A DNA stretch of 64,000 bases from Nocardia cyriacigeorgica (GTDB lineage: Bacteria; Actinomycetota; Actinomycetes; Mycobacteriales; Mycobacteriaceae). The stretch is taken from NCBI RefSeq assembly GCF_005863245.1, contig NZ_VBUT01000006.1, positions 62,001 through 126,000 on the forward strand. The letters run 5' to 3'. Below the pieces are notes generated by a model. That model was not told the origin of the DNA and did not search any database. It saw nothing but the letters and a program-made list of their open reading frames with translations. How positions within the stretch are numbered: position 1 is the stretch's first letter; each line of letters opens with the position of its first letter. Position numbers and translations under genes: made by a program. This document shows, piece after piece, positions 53,559-62,020 of this stretch.

Positions 53559-54095
53559 TCAGGCAGGAACGCAGGGCGCCTGCGCGAAACCGAGCAGCAG
53601 GCAGCCGCTGGCGTCCGACAGCTTCCAGCTGCCGTCGACGTTCTCCCAGGTCAGCGGCATGGCTGGGGCCGCGCCGTGCGGGGAGGTGATGACCACCTGC
53701 GCGGTGGCGGTGTTGCCCTCGGTGGTCACATCGGTGACGCCGAAGGTCAGGGTGCCGTAGCCGGCCAGCGCGGCATTCATCTGGTCGATGTTGGCGGTGC
53801 GCTGTTCGCCGTTGACGATCAGCTTCGTCTTCTCCGCGGTCGGCACATCCGGGCTGGCCAGCTTGTCGAGCACGCCCCGCAGCGTTTCCGGGGTCGGGGC
53901 CGCGCCGGTGCCGTGGTCTTCGTGCTCGGCGCCGGTCGTGGTGGCGGCGGCCGCCGCGCTGGTGGTAGCGCTGGTGCTGGTGGCGGCGCTGTCGCCGCTG
54001 TCGTCGTCGGAACCGCACGCGGTCAGGCCGAGCGACAGGGCGACGGTGGCGGCGGCAGCGACAGACAAGCGCAGTGCCCTCACGGGAAGGAGCAT
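53559..54095 (-). CDS. LppK-like lipoprotein
   Basis: 178 residues. Signal peptide ending in the lipobox LGLTAC, a Ser/Ala/Thr linker with His/Asp residues (GAEHEDHGTG), then a ~100-residue NTF2-like domain (PETLRGVLDKLASPDVPTAEKTKLI, IDQMNAALAGYGTLTFGV, PLTWENVDGSWKLSDASGC). The position next to mpa matches Rv2116 (lppK). Function unknown. ATG 54095 is preferred to TTG 54104. An iron-box-like palindrome lies between it and mpa. Confidence 0.88.
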   Translation of the reverse strand: MLLPVRALRLSVAAAATVALSLGLTACGSDDDSGDSAATSTSATTSAAAAATTTGAEHEDHGTGAAPTPETLRGVLDKLASPDVPTAEKTKLIVNGEQRTANIDQMNAALAGYGTLTFGVTDVTTEGNTATAQVVITSPHGAAPAMPLTWENVDGSWKLSDASGCLLLGFAQAPCVPA

Positions 54096-54143
54096 GACTG
54101 GCAACCTTTCGGCTAGTCGGTGAGCAGCCTCACCGGTAATGTG

Positions 54144-54162
54144 TTAGGGCAGGCTAACATGG
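54144..54162. promoter_or_regulatory. IdeR/DtxR-like iron box between the lipoprotein gene and mpa
   Basis: TTAGGGCAGGCTAACATGG matches 14 of 19 consensus positions and holds the palindrome TGTTAG-N6-CTAACA. It lies 48 bp upstream of the lipoprotein ATG and 112 bp upstream of mpa. Confidence 0.5.
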
Positions 54163-54274
54163 TCGTTCCGGTCGACGGGCGCTGCCTAGATGTGATCACG
54201 ACGAAACCATGTCGGACAGCGAGAACGGTTCGCGCCCGGTAGCGTTGATAGACCGGGACTGGGAGGAGCAGCAC

Positions 54275-56035
54275 ATGAGCCCCATCGAGAATTCGGATTC
54301 GGCGGCCTGGAGAGAGCTCGAGGCGGTGCGCGCCGAAGCGGCTGCACTCCGGAGGCAACTCGCGGATTCACCGGATCGTGCGCGGGAATTGGAAGCCCGC
54401 ATCGATTCGCTGACTATTCGCAACACGAAGCTGATGGACACTCTGAAAGAAGCGCGCCAGCAGTTGGTCGCGTTGCGTGAAGAGGTCGATCGGCTCGGTC
54501 AGCCGCCGAGTGGTTACGGCGTCCTGATCGGCGCCTATGACGATCAGACCGTCGACGTGTTCACCTCCGGCCGCAAGATGCGGTTGACGTGTTCGCCGAA
54601 CATCGACACCAGCACCCTCGAGTACGGCCAGACCGTGCGGTTGAACGAGGCGCTGACGGTGGTCGAGGCCGGACACTTCGACGCGGTCGGTGAGATCGGC
54701 ACGTTGCGCGAGGTCCTCGACGACGGCCGCCGCGCCCTCGTGGTCGGCCATGCCGACGAGGAGCGCGTGGTCTGGCTGTCCGGTCCGCTGTCCAAGGTCG
54801 CCGAGATCGACGACCTCGACGATCCCGACGCGCCGGTGCGCCGGCTGCGTCCCGGCGATTCGCTACTGGTCGACACCAAGGCCGGATTCGCGTTCGAGCG
54901 CATCCCCAAGGCCGAGGTCGAAGACCTGGTGCTGGAGGAAGTGCCCGATGTCGACTACAACGACATCGGTGGTCTCGGCCGCCAGATCGAGCAGATCCGC
55001 GACGCGGTGGAGCTGCCGTTCCTGCACAAGGACCTGTTCCGCGAGTACGCGCTGCGCCCGCCCAAGGGCGTGCTGCTCTACGGTCCGCCGGGTTGCGGTA
55101 AGACGCTCATCGCCAAGGCGGTGGCCAACTCGCTGGCCAAGAAGATCGCCGAGGCCCGCGGTGAGGATGCCAAGGAGGCCAAGTCCTACTTCCTCAACAT
55201 CAAGGGCCCGGAACTGCTGAACAAGTTCGTCGGCGAGACCGAGCGTCACATCCGGATCATCTTCCAGCGGGCCCGGGAGAAGGCGTCGGAAGGCACCCCG
55301 GTGATCGTGTTCTTCGACGAGATGGACTCGATCTTCCGCACCCGCGGTTCCGGTGTGTCCTCGGATGTGGAGACCACCGTGGTTCCCCAGCTGCTCAGCG
55401 AGATCGACGGCGTCGAGGGCCTGGAGAACGTCATCGTCATCGGCGCCTCCAACCGCGAGGACATGATCGACCCCGCGATCCTGCGTCCGGGCCGCCTGGA
55501 CGTCAAGATCAAGATCGAGCGGCCGGACGCGGAATCGGCGCAGGACATCTTCTCCAAGTACCTCACCGAGGAACTGCCGCTGCACGCCGACGATCTGGCC
55601 GAGTTCCACGGCGACAAGGGCGCCTGCATCCGTGCGATGATCGAGCGGGTGGTCGAGCGGATGTACGCCGAGAGCGAGGACAACCGCTTCCTGGAGGTCA
55701 CCTACGCCAACGGTGACAAGGAAGTCCTGTACTTCAAGGACTTCAACTCCGGCGCCATGATCCAGAACATCGTGGACCGGGCGAAGAAGTACGCCATCAA
55801 GGCGGTGCTCGACACCGGCAACCCGGGCCTGCGCATCCAGCATCTCTACGATTCGATCGTGGACGAGTTCTCCGAGAACGAGGACCTGCCCAACACCACG
55901 AATCCCGATGACTGGGCACGCATCTCGGGCAAGAAGGGCGAACGGATCGTCTACATCCGCACCCTGGTCACCGGCAAGAACGCCAGTGCCAGCCGGGCGA
56001 TCGACACGGAGTCGAATACGGGGCAGTACCTGTAA
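54275..56035 (+). CDS. mpa: Proteasome-associated AAA+ ATPase
   Basis: 586 residues. Coiled coil for Pup binding (about 8-75; LEARIDSLTIRNTKLMDTL), two OB domains (about 75-220), then AAA+ with GVLLYGPPGCGKTLIAKAV (Walker A), VIVFFDEMDSIFRT (Walker B), ASNRED and RPGRLDVKI. The C-terminus GQYL is the penultimate-Tyr tail that opens the 20S gate. It unfolds pupylated proteins for degradation. ATG 54275 has GGAGGAG upstream; an earlier in-frame ATG (54209) lacks one. The mycobacterial partners dop, pup, prcB and prcA are not found in the next 8 kb. Confidence 0.97.
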   Translation: MSPIENSDSAAWRELEAVRAEAAALRRQLADSPDRARELEARIDSLTIRNTKLMDTLKEARQQLVALREEVDRLGQPPSGYGVLIGAYDDQTVDVFTSGRKMRLTCSPNIDTSTLEYGQTVRLNEALTVVEAGHFDAVGEIGTLREVLDDGRRALVVGHADEERVVWLSGPLSKVAEIDDLDDPDAPVRRLRPGDSLLVDTKAGFAFERIPKAEVEDLVLEEVPDVDYNDIGGLGRQIEQIRDAVELPFLHKDLFREYALRPPKGVLLYGPPGCGKTLIAKAVANSLAKKIAEARGEDAKEAKSYFLNIKGPELLNKFVGETERHIRIIFQRAREKASEGTPVIVFFDEMDSIFRTRGSGVSSDVETTVVPQLLSEIDGVEGLENVIVIGASNREDMIDPAILRPGRLDVKIKIERPDAESAQDIFSKYLTEELPLHADDLAEFHGDKGACIRAMIERVVERMYAESEDNRFLEVTYANGDKEVLYFKDFNSGAMIQNIVDRAKKYAIKAVLDTGNPGLRIQHLYDSIVDEFSENEDLPNTTNPDDWARISGKKGERIVYIRTLVTGKNASASRAIDTESNTGQYL

Positions 56036-56050
56036 TCGGGTTACGTCGTC

Positions 56051-56082
56051 AGGGCCGTGCTTCCGTTGGGAAGCACGGCCCT
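56051..56082 (+). terminator. mpa terminator
   Basis: Perfect 14-bp stem AGGGCCGTGCTTCC / GGAAGCACGGCCCT, loop GTTG, followed by TTCGTC. Confidence 0.95.
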
Positions 56083-56218
56083 TCGTCGTCGAGGGCCTCA
56101 CTACTGTCATGTGACACACATCACTGGACGTATGACCAGCTATAACTGCTGCCCGGCGATGGAATCGGCATCACCTCTGGCGGACGTCCGCACCTCGATC
56201 CAGTGAAACCGCCGCGCG

Positions 56219-56250
56219 AGCTATCTGAATCATCCATGCTTCAGATAGCT
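56219..56250. promoter_or_regulatory. Inverted repeat upstream of the 27-residue gene
   Basis: AGCTATCTGAA (56219-56229) pairs with TTCAGATAGCT (56240-56250), 10-base loop. It is AT-rich and 43 bp before the small gene's start, so an operator or leader hairpin. Confidence 0.75.
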
Positions 56251-56293
56251 GGCGCAGCGGGGTTGCGCCGGATCTCGAGATGGAGGAGTCACC

Positions 56294-56377
56294 ATGTCCG
56301 GTTCCGCGTCGGATTTCCTGGCCGAAGTGCTGTTCAAGATGATCCTGGAACTGCTGAGCAGCGGTAGCGCGGGGTAG
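56294..56377 (+). CDS. 27-residue amphipathic/hydrophobic peptide
   Basis: ATG 56294 with GGAGGAG 6 bp upstream; reads SGSASDFLAEVLFKMILELL then SSGSAG, stop TAG. The middle 17 residues form one helix with a hydrophobic face (FL-VLF-MIL-LL) and few charges (D, E, K, E). No signal peptide or Cys. It has its own upstream hairpin and a terminator 23 bp after the stop, an isolated expression unit. Function unknown; a membrane-active or membrane-bound regulatory peptide is possible. Confidence 0.7.
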   Translation: MSGSASDFLAEVLFKMILELLSSGSAG

Positions 56378-56399
56378 TCCGCATCGAAGGACGAGCCGA

Positions 56400-56429
56400 C
56401 AGGGTCGCACCCATCGGGGTGCGGCCCTG
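56400..56429 (+). terminator. Terminator after the 27-residue gene
   Basis: CAGGGTCGCACCC / GGGTGCGGCCCTG (one G-U pair), loop ATCG. Confidence 0.88.
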
Positions 56430-56472
56430 TTCGCGTCGCCACCCTGTCGGTAGCGCGGATTAGGCTGTCGCC

Positions 56473-56841
56473 ATGACTTCTGGGCAGACCGAGATCTGGC
56501 ACAACCCGCGCTGCACCAAGAGCCGTGCCGCGCTCGCGCACCTGGACGAGACCGGTGCCGAGTACACGGTGCGCCGGTACCTGGATGATCCGCCGACCGC
56601 CGACGAACTGCGCGCGGTGCTGGCCAAACTCGGCGCCGAACCCTGGGACATCACCCGTACGGGCGAATCGGAAGCCAAGGAGCTCGGCATGTCGGGCTGG
56701 GGCCGCACCGAAGCCGATCGTGACCGGTGGATCGAGGCGCTGGCGGCTCATCCGAAGCTGATCCAGCGGCCGATCGTGTTCACCGCGAACGGTGCGGCGG
56801 TCGTCGCCCGTGATGAGGAATCGCTGCGGTCGCTGGACTGA
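56473..56841 (+). CDS. arsC: ArsC/Spx-family arsenate-reductase-like protein
   Basis: 122 residues, the glutaredoxin-type ArsC fold: IWHNPRCTKSRAALAHLDE with the catalytic Cys, VRRYLDDPPTADELRAVL, and HPKLIQRPIVFTANGAAVV with the conserved Arg-Pro. The family reduces arsenate with glutaredoxin; many members outside ars operons have unproven roles. No arsR or efflux gene is adjacent, so arsenic detoxification is uncertain. Confidence 0.88.
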   Translation: MTSGQTEIWHNPRCTKSRAALAHLDETGAEYTVRRYLDDPPTADELRAVLAKLGAEPWDITRTGESEAKELGMSGWGRTEADRDRWIEALAAHPKLIQRPIVFTANGAAVVARDEESLRSLD

Positions 56842-57094
56842 TGCCCATGTGCAGCGAGGGTGCGCTCGGATGCACAGCAGATCGTTGTCTGTGCAGCGTG
56901 TGCCCCATGTAGGTGCGTCTTTTCCGCAGTAGCCGGGAGATGTCTCGAGTGATCGTTTTCGCTGTAACGGGTACTCGGCGGAGTGTGATGTAGATCATGT
57001 CACCGTGGATCGGGAAGGTCCCGATCCGACGTTGGATCGAGCGTGGGTCAGCAACGGGTCGGGGCGTCGAGCTCCACGCCGGTTGGAGGTTGTC

Positions 57095-57409
57095 ATGAAC
57101 TCGATCGTCAAGAAATTCGCCGTCGGCGCATCCGCCGCGACACTCATCGGCGCCGCCGGAATCCTCGGCGCCGCACCAGCACAGGCCCAGCCGCCCGGGT
57201 TCTGTTCGGTCAATCCGGTCGCGGCCACCGCCGCCTACTCGCAATGCGGCGGACCGGTCTGGCATCAGGTGCGCATCACCTGCTGGGCCTGGTGGTCCTG
57301 GTTCAGCAGCTACGAGCGCTGGGGCAACCCGGCATGGGACGGACAGCAGTCCTGGACCAGCTGCGATCTGCCGTTCTCCATGCAGACCTGGCAGGTGGTA
57401 GTGCGCTGA
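57095..57409 (+). CDS. Small secreted Trp/Cys-rich protein
   Basis: 104 residues. Signal peptide KKFAVGASAATLIGAAGILG ending AAPAQAQ, then a ~70-residue mature chain with four Cys (FCSV, YSQCGG, ITCWAWW, TSCDL) and eight Trp. Two disulfides are likely. It resembles small exported proteins of Nocardia and mycobacteria of unknown role. GGAGG 7 bp before ATG 57095 decides the start. Confidence 0.82.
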   Translation: MNSIVKKFAVGASAATLIGAAGILGAAPAQAQPPGFCSVNPVAATAAYSQCGGPVWHQVRITCWAWWSWFSSYERWGNPAWDGQQSWTSCDLPFSMQTWQVVVR

Positions 57410-57567
57410 ACGTCGACGGCCGTAGCCAGGTTGCTGCGCTCGCATCGTTGGGCGCGGCGCCTGGCGCGACAGCCGCTCGGGCGCGCTCGGGTACGCCGCA
57501 ATGAGGATGGCGAATCGGCCTTCGGACTGACGCCCGGCGCGGGTGTGCGCCGGTAGGGTCGGCTGGC

Positions 57568-58245
57568 ATGAAGGTACAGCTGCGCCACAGTCCAGCCTCC
57601 GCCGTCGCCCGGTGTTTCCTCGCGGGCAATGAGCCCATGCGCGTCGAAAGCGGTGCCATGGTGGCGCATTCGGCGGGCGTCACGCTGCAAGCCAAGGCCG
57701 AAGGCGGCATCTTCGCCGGCATCAAACGATCGATGCTGGCCGGCGAATCGTTCTTCATCTCCACCTTCACCGCCCCGCCGCAGGGCGGCTGGGTCGACGT
57801 CGCGCCCTCACTGCCCGGCGATATGCTGCCGCTGACCATTCAGCCCGACCGCCCGTTCTTCATCAGCCGCGGCGGCTGGATCGCCAATTCCCATGGCGTG
57901 CAGGTGGAAAGCAAATGGGGCGGCTTCGCGAACCTGTTCGGCGGCGAAGGCGGCTTCGGCCTGCGGGCGCACGGTGAGGGCGAGGTCGTCGTCGGTGTGT
58001 TCGGCGCGATCGACATCATCGACCTGCAACCCGGCGAACCCATCACCATCGACACCGGCCACGTCGTCGCCTACGACCTGGCCATGAACTTCACCATCCG
58101 CCGGGCGGTCTCCGGGCGGTCCATCCAGTCGCTGAAATCCGGTGAGGGACTGGTCTTCGACTTCACCGGCCCGGGGCGCGTGCTGCTCCAGACACGCAAT
58201 CCGAGCGCATTCGCCTCGTGGACGGCGTCGACGTCCTCGGGGTAG
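57568..58245 (+). CDS. AIM24/TIGR00266-family protein
   Basis: 225 residues of beta-prism type sequence: SPASAVARCFLAGNEPMRVE, GAMVAHSAGVTLQAKAEGG, ESFFISTFTAPPQGGWVDVA, FGLRAHGEGEVVVGVFGAI. The family is widespread in bacteria and in mitochondria (AIM24), where it affects inner-membrane structure; the bacterial role is unknown. Stands alone. Confidence 0.9.
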   Translation: MKVQLRHSPASAVARCFLAGNEPMRVESGAMVAHSAGVTLQAKAEGGIFAGIKRSMLAGESFFISTFTAPPQGGWVDVAPSLPGDMLPLTIQPDRPFFISRGGWIANSHGVQVESKWGGFANLFGGEGGFGLRAHGEGEVVVGVFGAIDIIDLQPGEPITIDTGHVVAYDLAMNFTIRRAVSGRSIQSLKSGEGLVFDFTGPGRVLLQTRNPSAFASWTASTSSG

Positions 58246-58484
58246 GTGGTCTCCGGCTCTCGTCGTGCACGTCCATCCGCAGTGGCGGTTCAGCCGCCCA
58301 TGCTTTGCGGGTCGGTCGTGCCGCTAACGTTCCGCAGGTCGGTCTTGTCGTCCGCACTGCGCGGCGCAGTCCGGATTCTCGATGCGGACCGCGTTTCGCT
58401 GGGTCGGGTCGGCCATGCGACCGCGTAAGCGTGCTGGTCGACGCCGGGACGTGGATGTGCGCTCCGTGGTCGGGACGTCGGGGC

Positions 58485-58997
58485 TCAGGCCAGGATTTCG
58501 CGCAGTAGATAGCGGGTGTCGGGGACGAACGGCCATGCGGGATCGGCGAGCTGGTCGCGCAGGGCCTGCTCCGTCCACCACCAGCCGTCGGCGATCTCCT
58601 CGGGTTGGTGGCGGACCGGGCCGTCGTAGCGCAGTTCATAGGCGAACAGGTGGCAGCGCATCGGGCGGCCCTGCCATTCGCCGTCCCAGGCGGCGCGGGC
58701 CAGGGGAGTGGGTTCGGTGTCGGTGGTGATGCCGAGTTCTTCGGCCAGCTCGCGGATCGCGGTCTGCTGCGGGGATTCGCCCGGGTCGACCACGCCGCCG
58801 GCGAGGCAGTCGTGCATTCCGGCGAACACCATTTTGGCGTCGGTGCGGCGGTGGACGTAGATCGAGCGGCCGTCGCCGGAGCGGACCAGCACTCCCGCGC
58901 TGGCGTACCAGAGCCCGTCACGGTAGACGACGGCGCGGTCCTCGGCGCCGATTTCCCGCCCGGCGCTGTCGTAGACGGCGATCATCTCCGAACCCAC
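58485..58997 (-). CDS. NUDIX hydrolase
   Basis: 170 residues. The complete Nudix box is GGVVDPGESPQQTAIRELAE then ELGI (GX5EX7REUXEEXGU). Upstream DRAVVYRDGLWYASAGVLV and downstream MRCHLFAYELRYDGP fit the IDI-like group that hydrolyses nucleotide or isoprenoid diphosphates. GTG 58997 (GSEMIAVYDSAGREIG) is chosen over the internal ATG 58985. Divergent from the nitroreductase gene with 52 bp between. Nothing evident lies in the 240 bp downstream (58246-58484). Confidence 0.9.
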   Translation of the reverse strand: MGSEMIAVYDSAGREIGAEDRAVVYRDGLWYASAGVLVRSGDGRSIYVHRRTDAKMVFAGMHDCLAGGVVDPGESPQQTAIRELAEELGITTDTEPTPLARAAWDGEWQGRPMRCHLFAYELRYDGPVRHQPEEIADGWWWTEQALRDQLADPAWPFVPDTRYLLREILA

Positions 58998-59049
58998 CGG
59001 GCGAGAGTAACGTGTGCCGCGTAGATCGCTCGACGAAGGGATCGGCTCG

Positions 59050-59430
59050 ATGGCGCTGCCGCGCGCACTGGGGAAATTCAATCGGCAGGTCACCAATCCG
59101 GTGACCTCGGTCATCGCCGGGCGCGCACCCGGTATGGGCATCGTCGTGCACAAGGGCCGCAAGTCCGGGCGCACCTACCGGACCCCGGTCCTGCTCTTCG
59201 CCGACGGCCACGAATACCGCATCGCCCTCACCTACGGCCGCGACGTCGACTGGGTCAAGAATGTCGTTGCCGCAGGCGATTTCGCCGTGGAAACCCACGG
59301 GCAGACGGTGGCCCTCACCGATCCGCTGATCCGCCATGACGCCGCCGCGAGCTGGGCGCCGCCGGTGATCCGGCAGGCGCTCGTCGCGATGTCGGCGCCG
59401 TATTTCCTGGAGGCCCGCACGGTCGCCTGA
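59050..59430 (+). CDS. Deazaflavin (F420)-dependent nitroreductase-family protein (DUF385/Ddn-like)
   Basis: 126 residues, split-barrel: PRALGKFNRQVTNPVTSVIA, MGIVVHKGRKSGRTYRTPV (the GRxSGRxYxTP F420 signature), LTYGRDVDWVKNVVAAGDF. The family includes Ddn, which activates pretomanid. Mycofactocin and F420 enzymes are frequent in this organism group. ATG 59050 is favoured since it opens directly into the family's first helix. Confidence 0.9.
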   Translation: MALPRALGKFNRQVTNPVTSVIAGRAPGMGIVVHKGRKSGRTYRTPVLLFADGHEYRIALTYGRDVDWVKNVVAAGDFAVETHGQTVALTDPLIRHDAAASWAPPVIRQALVAMSAPYFLEARTVA

Positions 59431-59757
59431 CCGGGCTGGTCCGGTCATGGACCGAGGAGCCGTGATCGCTGTCGTGGGAGCGGTCCCCCGGCGAGTCGTG
59501 ATCACTGTCGATCGATCGCGCCTAATCGGTAGAACTCCCGCGCGTGCCAGGCCCTGTGAGCGGGGTGCTGTCGGCACCCCCCTGATCTCCACCTCCCACA
59601 ATCCCGCTCGACCGCGTTGCATGGGTTTCGGAGCTGATGGTTCCGAGATCAGGACCGAGGACCGCCCTGATCGCTGTGGGCGCGATGGCGGCGGCACGCC
59701 CGCCGATCCGATCGCAACCCTTCCGACTCGAAGATGACCTGCACCAGGAGCCCTGCA
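59431..59757. other. Gene-free gap
   Basis: 327 bp without a credible gene. It has a small hairpin GGGGTGC-TGTCG-GCACCCC (near 59555-59580) and two near-identical GTGATCNCTGTCG words (near 59461 and 59498). The final part should hold the promoter of the lipoprotein hydrolase. Confidence 0.5.
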
Positions 59758-60888
59758 ATGATCACCACGACGACCCTGCGGCGACGTTCGCGCCGCTGGT
59801 CCCGCGCCGCCGGAGCCGGCGCCGCCGCCCTCGCTGTGCTGGCCGCCTCGGCCTGCTCCGGCGCCGATGCCACTACCGCGGCCGCCCCCGTCGCACCGAT
59901 TGCGGGCCTGGCCTCCGGCGACCTCTCGCGCGGAGCGGACAACTTCTATACCAGCGACCAGGTCTCCATGCGGCCGGTGACCTTCAAGAATCAGTACCAG
60001 ATGGACGTCACCGGAAACCTCTTCGTGCCGAAGAACCTCGCCCCCGGCGCACGGGCGGCGGCGATGGTGGTCGGACACCCCATGGGCGCGGTCAAAGAGC
60101 AATCCGCCAATCTCTACGCCACCGAGATGGCCGAACGAGGTTTCGTTACGCTCGCCCTTGACCTGGCGTTCTGGGGTGGCAGCGCCGGTGAACCCCGCAA
60201 TGCCGTCGCCCCGGACCTCTACACCGAAACCTTCTCCGCCGGCGTCGACTACTTGCGCACCCACGACAGCGTCGACCCCGAACGCATCGGTGCACTCGGT
60301 ATCTGCGGCAGTGGCAGTTTCGTCATCTCCGCCGCCAAGATCGACCCCCGGATCAAAGCCGTCGCGACCGTCAGCATGTACGACATGGGTGCCGCCAACC
60401 GCAACGGACTCGGCCGCTCGGTCACTCCTGAGCAGCGTCAGCAGATCATCGCCCAGGCCGCCGCCCAGCGTGATGTCGAATTCCGCGGCGGCCCGACCGA
60501 ATACACCAGCGGCACCGTGCACGAGCTGACCGCCGAGTCGACCCCGATCGAGCGGGAGTTCTACGACTTCTACCGCACCCAGCGCGGCGCGGTCACCCCC
60601 GAGGGCGCCACACCGGACACCACCACGCACCCCACGCTGTCGAGCAACACGAAGTTCATGAACTTCTACCCGTTCAACGACATCGAGACCATCTCCCCGC
60701 GCCCGATGCTGTTCATCACCGGCGAGCACGCCCACTCCCGCGAATTCAGCGAAGAGGCCTATCGCCTGGCCGGCGACCGCAAGGAACTGGTAACCGTGCC
60801 CGGCGCCGGACACGTCGACCTCTACGACCGCACCGACCTCATCCCCTTCGACAAGCTCACCGACTTCTACACCCAGAATCTCGCCTGA
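59758..60888 (+). CDS. Lipoprotein alpha/beta hydrolase with Cys nucleophile (dienelactone-hydrolase-like)
   Basis: 376 residues. Signal with lipobox AASAC. Hydrolase fold: MVVGHPMGAVKEQSA, LALDLAFWGGSAGEPRN, IGALGICGSGSFVISAA where the nucleophile elbow is GxCxG, and VPGAGHVDLYDR with the catalytic His. Cys in place of Ser is the dienelactone-hydrolase pattern. Tethered outside the membrane; substrate unknown. CAGGAG precedes ATG 59758. A strong terminator follows. Confidence 0.88.
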   Translation: MITTTTLRRRSRRWSRAAGAGAAALAVLAASACSGADATTAAAPVAPIAGLASGDLSRGADNFYTSDQVSMRPVTFKNQYQMDVTGNLFVPKNLAPGARAAAMVVGHPMGAVKEQSANLYATEMAERGFVTLALDLAFWGGSAGEPRNAVAPDLYTETFSAGVDYLRTHDSVDPERIGALGICGSGSFVISAAKIDPRIKAVATVSMYDMGAANRNGLGRSVTPEQRQQIIAQAAAQRDVEFRGGPTEYTSGTVHELTAESTPIEREFYDFYRTQRGAVTPEGATPDTTTHPTLSSNTKFMNFYPFNDIETISPRPMLFITGEHAHSREFSEEAYRLAGDRKELVTVPGAGHVDLYDRTDLIPFDKLTDFYTQNLA

Positions 60889-60903
60889 CCGATCCCCGAA
60901 TCG

Positions 60904-60949
60904 ACGACTCGGCCCGCCACGCAACAAGCAACGTGGCGGGCCGAGTCGT
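60904..60949 (+). terminator. Terminator of the lipoprotein hydrolase gene
   Basis: Perfect 18-bp stem ACGACTCGGCCCGCCACG / CGTGGCGGGCCGAGTCGT, 10-base loop. Confidence 0.96.
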
Positions 60950-61021
60950 ACGAGCACCGATGATTCTCGGGTGGGTCTGTCGTCGATACCTGTGGGTATA
61001 CCGATAGACAGGAGTCCAGAC

Positions 61022-61873
61022 ATGACGAGACCGACGAGCTCGGTGCGGGTGAACGGTGTGGATCTCGGCATCGAGAGCTTCGGCCGCGACAGCGATCCGC
61101 TGGTCCTACTGGTCGGCGGCACGACGATGTTGTCCTGGCCCGACCCGCTGTGCGAGCGGCTCGCGTCGGGCGGGCGGCGCGTGGTGCGCTACGACCTGCG
61201 CGATTCCGGCGCCTCGACAACCCTAGACCCGGAGAATCCGGCCTATGACCTGCGGGATCTCGTCGCCGATGCGGTCGCGTTGGTCGAGGCGCTCGGTGCC
61301 GGGACCGCTCATCTCGGTGGGGTCGGCGTCGGTGGAATGGTGGCTCAGGTCGCCGCGTTGGACCACCCCGACGTGTTCACCGCACTGACTCTCGTCGGCA
61401 CTCGGGCGGTGGCGCCCGGCCCGGTCGACGAGGATTTGCCCGACCACGACCACGCGGTCCTGGGTGCGCTGTTCGCCCGCCCGCAGCCGGACTGGACCGA
61501 CCGGGAAGCTGTCGCGGCATTCGCCGCCTCGGCGGCCGAGGTTCTGGGCGACGATCCGGAGCAGGCGCGGGCGACCGCGGCCCGAATCTGGGACCGGACA
61601 CCGTCGAGCGATCCCGTTGTGCACCAGGCCAATCAGCTGGGAATGGTGTTCTCGCGGATCGACTGCGCCCCGCGCTGGCGGGAGCGCCTCGGTGAGCTGG
61701 ATGTGCCCACCCTCGTGGTGCACGGTCGCGCCGACCCGTTTTTCCCGGTCGGCAACGGCGAGGCCCTCGCCGCCGAGATCCCCGGGGCACGACTGCTCGT
61801 CCTCGACGACATGGGTACCGCTCTGCGCACCGCCGCATCCGACCGGATCGCTGCCGGGATGCTCGCCCTATAA
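61022..61873 (+). CDS. Alpha/beta-hydrolase-fold protein lacking the catalytic Ser and His
   Basis: 283 residues, close in layout to TesC/haloperoxidase-like hydrolases (VLLVGGTTMLSWPDPLCERL, VVRYDLRDSGAST, AYDLRDLVADAVALVEALG, VVHGRADPFFPVGNGEALA). The nucleophile elbow, normally GxSxG, reads GGVGVGG, so Ser is replaced by Gly. The C-terminal MGHxL motif reads DDMGTALRTA, so His is replaced by Thr. Asp of GRADP remains. It is therefore either a pseudoenzyme or uses other chemistry. The frame is otherwise intact. ATG 61022 has CAGGAG upstream. Confidence 0.88.
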   Translation: MTRPTSSVRVNGVDLGIESFGRDSDPLVLLVGGTTMLSWPDPLCERLASGGRRVVRYDLRDSGASTTLDPENPAYDLRDLVADAVALVEALGAGTAHLGGVGVGGMVAQVAALDHPDVFTALTLVGTRAVAPGPVDEDLPDHDHAVLGALFARPQPDWTDREAVAAFAASAAEVLGDDPEQARATAARIWDRTPSSDPVVHQANQLGMVFSRIDCAPRWRERLGELDVPTLVVHGRADPFFPVGNGEALAAEIPGARLLVLDDMGTALRTAASDRIAAGMLAL

Positions 61874-61977
61874 CTGCCCCGCGGGCGGTATCGGTGGACG
61901 GCCACCCCGCGGCCGTCGAGCAGCCGACCCGGTCCAGCGCGCTCGTCGGCGCATGGTGAGCCGAGTTCGCGGGGCTG

Positions 61978-62016
61978 CCGGCGGTTCTCCGGCCACGATG
62001 GGCCAAGAACCGCCGG
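61978..62016. terminator. Bidirectional terminator between the hydrolase-like and Band-7 genes
   Basis: CCGGCGGTTCT (61978-61988) pairs with AGAACCGCCGG (62006-62016), 17-base loop, between convergent genes. Confidence 0.85.
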
Positions 62017-62020
62017 GCCG

